From Vibrio lentus (lineage in GTDB: Bacteria; Pseudomonadota; Gammaproteobacteria; Enterobacterales; Vibrionaceae), in assembly GCF_002875945.1 (NCBI RefSeq), contig NZ_MCZK01000173.1, positions 1-64,000 of the forward strand: a DNA stretch of 64,000 bases, written 5' to 3'. The notes below the pieces were generated by a model, which saw only the letters and a list, made by a program, of their open reading frames with translations, ran no database searches and was not told where the DNA came from. The first letter of the stretch is position 1; each line of letters begins with the position of its first letter. Below, in pieces: positions 62,602-64,000 of this stretch. The position numbers were made by a program, and so were the translations under genes.

Positions 62602-64000
62602 CTAAGCAAGAATCTCTTTTGCTGTGTTTACTACGTTTTCAGTAGTGAAACCAAACATCTTGAATAGCTCGCCTGCTGGTGCAGATTCGCCGAACGTTGT
62701 CATGCCAATGATCTTGCCACCGAAACCAACGTACTTGTACCAGAAGTCAGCGATGCCAGCTTCTACAGCGATACGTGCAGTTACGTCAGATGGAAGTACA
62801 GATTCACGGTATTCAGCGTCTTGCTTGTCGAATGCGTCAGTTGCAGGCATAGATACTACGCGTACTTTCTTGCCTTCAGCTGTTAGTTCAGCAGCAGCGC
62901 TAACCGCTAGTTCAACTTCAGAACCAGTTGCAATGATGATTAGCTCTGGCTTACCAGCGCAATCTTTCAGGATGTAACCACCCTTAGCGATGTTTGCTAC
63001 TTGCTCTGCGTCACGGTCTTGCTGTGCAAGGTTCTGACGAGAGAAGATAAGTGCAGAAGGACCATCTCTACGTTCAATTGCCAGTTTCCAAGCAACAGCA
63101 GACTCAACTTGGTCACATGGACGCCATGTGCTCATGTTTGGAGTCAGACGTAGAGATGCGATTTGCTCAACTGGTTGGTGAGTAGGACCGTCTTCGCCTA
63201 GGCCGATAGAATCGTGCGTGTAAACTTGGATGTTCTGAGTTTTCATCAGAGCAGCCATACGCATTGCGTTACGAGCGTATTCCATGAACATTAGGAACGT
63301 TGCGCCGTATGGTACGAAACCACCGTGCAGAGCGATACCGTTCATGATAGCCGTCATACCGAATTCACGTACACCGTAATGGATGTAGTTACCAGAGAAG
63401 TCATTTGCTTCAAGAGACTTAGAACCAGACCACATAGTCAGGTTAGAAGGCGCAAGGTCAGCAGAGCCGCCCATGAATTCAGGTAGCATAGCACCGAACG
63501 CTTCTAGAGCATTTTGAGATGCTTTACGTGATGCGATGTTTGCTGGGTTAGCTTGAAGATCAGCAATGATTGCCGATGCTTTCTCTTCCCATTCAGCAGG
63601 AAGATCACCGTTTACGCGGCGTTTGAATTCAGCTGCCAGCTCAGGGTATGCTGCTTCATAAGCTGCAAGTTTCTCGTTCCACGCTGCTTCCTTAGCTGCG
63701 CCTGCTTCTTTCGCATCCCACTCTGAGTAAACTTCCGACGGAATTTCAAAAGGACCGTGCTCCCAACCTAGTTGCTTACGAGTTGCTGCGATTTCGTCAG
63801 CGCCTAATGGTGCACCGTGACAGTCGTGCGTACCTGCTTTATTTGGAGAACCAAAGCCGATTACTGTTTTAGTACAGATTAGAGTCGGACGAGGATCCGC
63901 TTTAGCTGCTTCGATAGCCGCGTTGATAGCGTCAGCATCGTGACCATCAACTGCAGGGATTACGTGCCAGCCGTAAGCTTCAAAACGCTTAGGTGTATCG
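62602..64000 (-). CDS. tkt: Transketolase, 5' part beyond the window
   Basis: The minus-strand frame is open to the right edge, giving about 465 of the usual 660 or so residues; the Met at 63489 is internal. Visible motifs are EAYGWHVIPAVDGHD, KTVIGFGSPNKAGTHDCHGAPLG, GGSADLAPSN, the pyrimidine-domain MAALMKTQNIQVYTHDSIGLG and GEDGPTHQPVEQ. It is a thiamin-diphosphate enzyme of the pentose phosphate pathway. Codon choice is strongly biased, as in highly expressed genes. The cofactor-binding N-terminal part lies outside. Confidence 0.96.
   Translation of the reverse strand, partial: DTPKRFEAYGWHVIPAVDGHDADAINAAIEAAKADPRPTLICTKTVIGFGSPNKAGTHDCHGAPLGADEIAATRKQLGWEHGPFEIPSEVYSEWDAKEAGAAKEAAWNEKLAAYEAAYPELAAEFKRRVNGDLPAEWEEKASAIIADLQANPANIASRKASQNALEAFGAMLPEFMGGSADLAPSNLTMWSGSKSLEANDFSGNYIHYGVREFGMTAIMNGIALHGGFVPYGATFLMFMEYARNAMRMAALMKTQNIQVYTHDSIGLGEDGPTHQPVEQIASLRLTPNMSTWRPCDQVESAVAWKLAIERRDGPSALIFSRQNLAQQDRDAEQVANIAKGGYILKDCAGKPELIIIATGSEVELAVSAAAELTAEGKKVRVVSMPATDAFDKQDAEYRESVLPSDVTARIAVEAGIADFWYKYVGFGGKIIGMTTFGESAPAGELFKMFGFTTENVVNTAKEILA

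Noticed and set aside
62624..62977. 117-codon plus-strand frame opposite tkt
   Set aside because: A mirror frame of the strongly codon-biased transketolase gene.

Overview
The window reads as chromosomal DNA of a marine gammaproteobacterium of the genus Vibrio. The grounds are protein content: a PrtV-type M6 protease, a vct/fat-type siderophore importer, Vibrio-type DUF2999 and DUF3332 proteins, a BvgS-like hybrid kinase paired with a REC/HD-GYP protein, and many MCP and c-di-GMP genes. Several of these (prtV, vct, pst, the HD-GYP/kinase pair, a tkt copy) sit on chromosome II in V. cholerae, so a chromosome II origin is plausible but is an inference. No rRNA, tRNA, integrase, transposase, prophage or CRISPR array was seen.

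Layout. (1) 1-4.0 kb: an AT-rich anti-phage locus, a reverse transcriptase fused to a nitrilase domain (defence-associated RT type 1) plus a small membrane-anchored partner. The RT gene is cut by the left edge. (2) 4.2-8.9 kb: housekeeping and accessory genes (GST, a DUF218 protein, DUF2999, an AraC regulator with an EamA exporter). (3) 9-17.3 kb: a TPP-riboswitch-led thiamin salvage operon, thiD-thiZ-thiX-thiY-tenA-thiM, then a divergent MCP and a separate thiE. (4) 17.4-28.9 kb: regulators and envelope proteins, including a LysR/PACE efflux pair, two paralogous AraC proteins, an amidohydrolase, a DUF3299 protein, an OprB-like porin, a beta-barrel protein and a GGDEF enzyme. (5) 29-32.9 kb: a four-gene membrane cluster (HlyD-type adaptor, DUF2955 protein, AI-2E-type protein, K+-channel-like protein). 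(6) 33-35.3 kb: a DUF3332 lipoprotein and several very small genes. (7) 35.9-42.2 kb: a kinase plus an unusual REC-ArsR-type regulator beside a Fur-box-controlled siderophore ABC importer. (8) 42.2-46 kb: pstSCAB on the minus strand without phoU. (9) 46.6-52.6 kb: the REC-HD-GYP protein and a 1656-residue hybrid kinase. (10) 52.7-64 kb: LysR/MFS, prtV with a small secreted protein that resembles its propeptide, a Gate-domain membrane protein with a divergent Lrp regulator, an Aer-like MCP and the C-terminal two thirds of transketolase, cut by the right edge.

The most interesting items are the DRT type 1 locus, the propeptide-like protein next to prtV, the REC-ArsR response regulator, the missing H-box proline in the large kinase, and a recurring pattern of short degenerate tandem repeats placed at or just after stop codons. 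Start codons were moved from the longest reading frame where a ribosome binding site or family length supported it.
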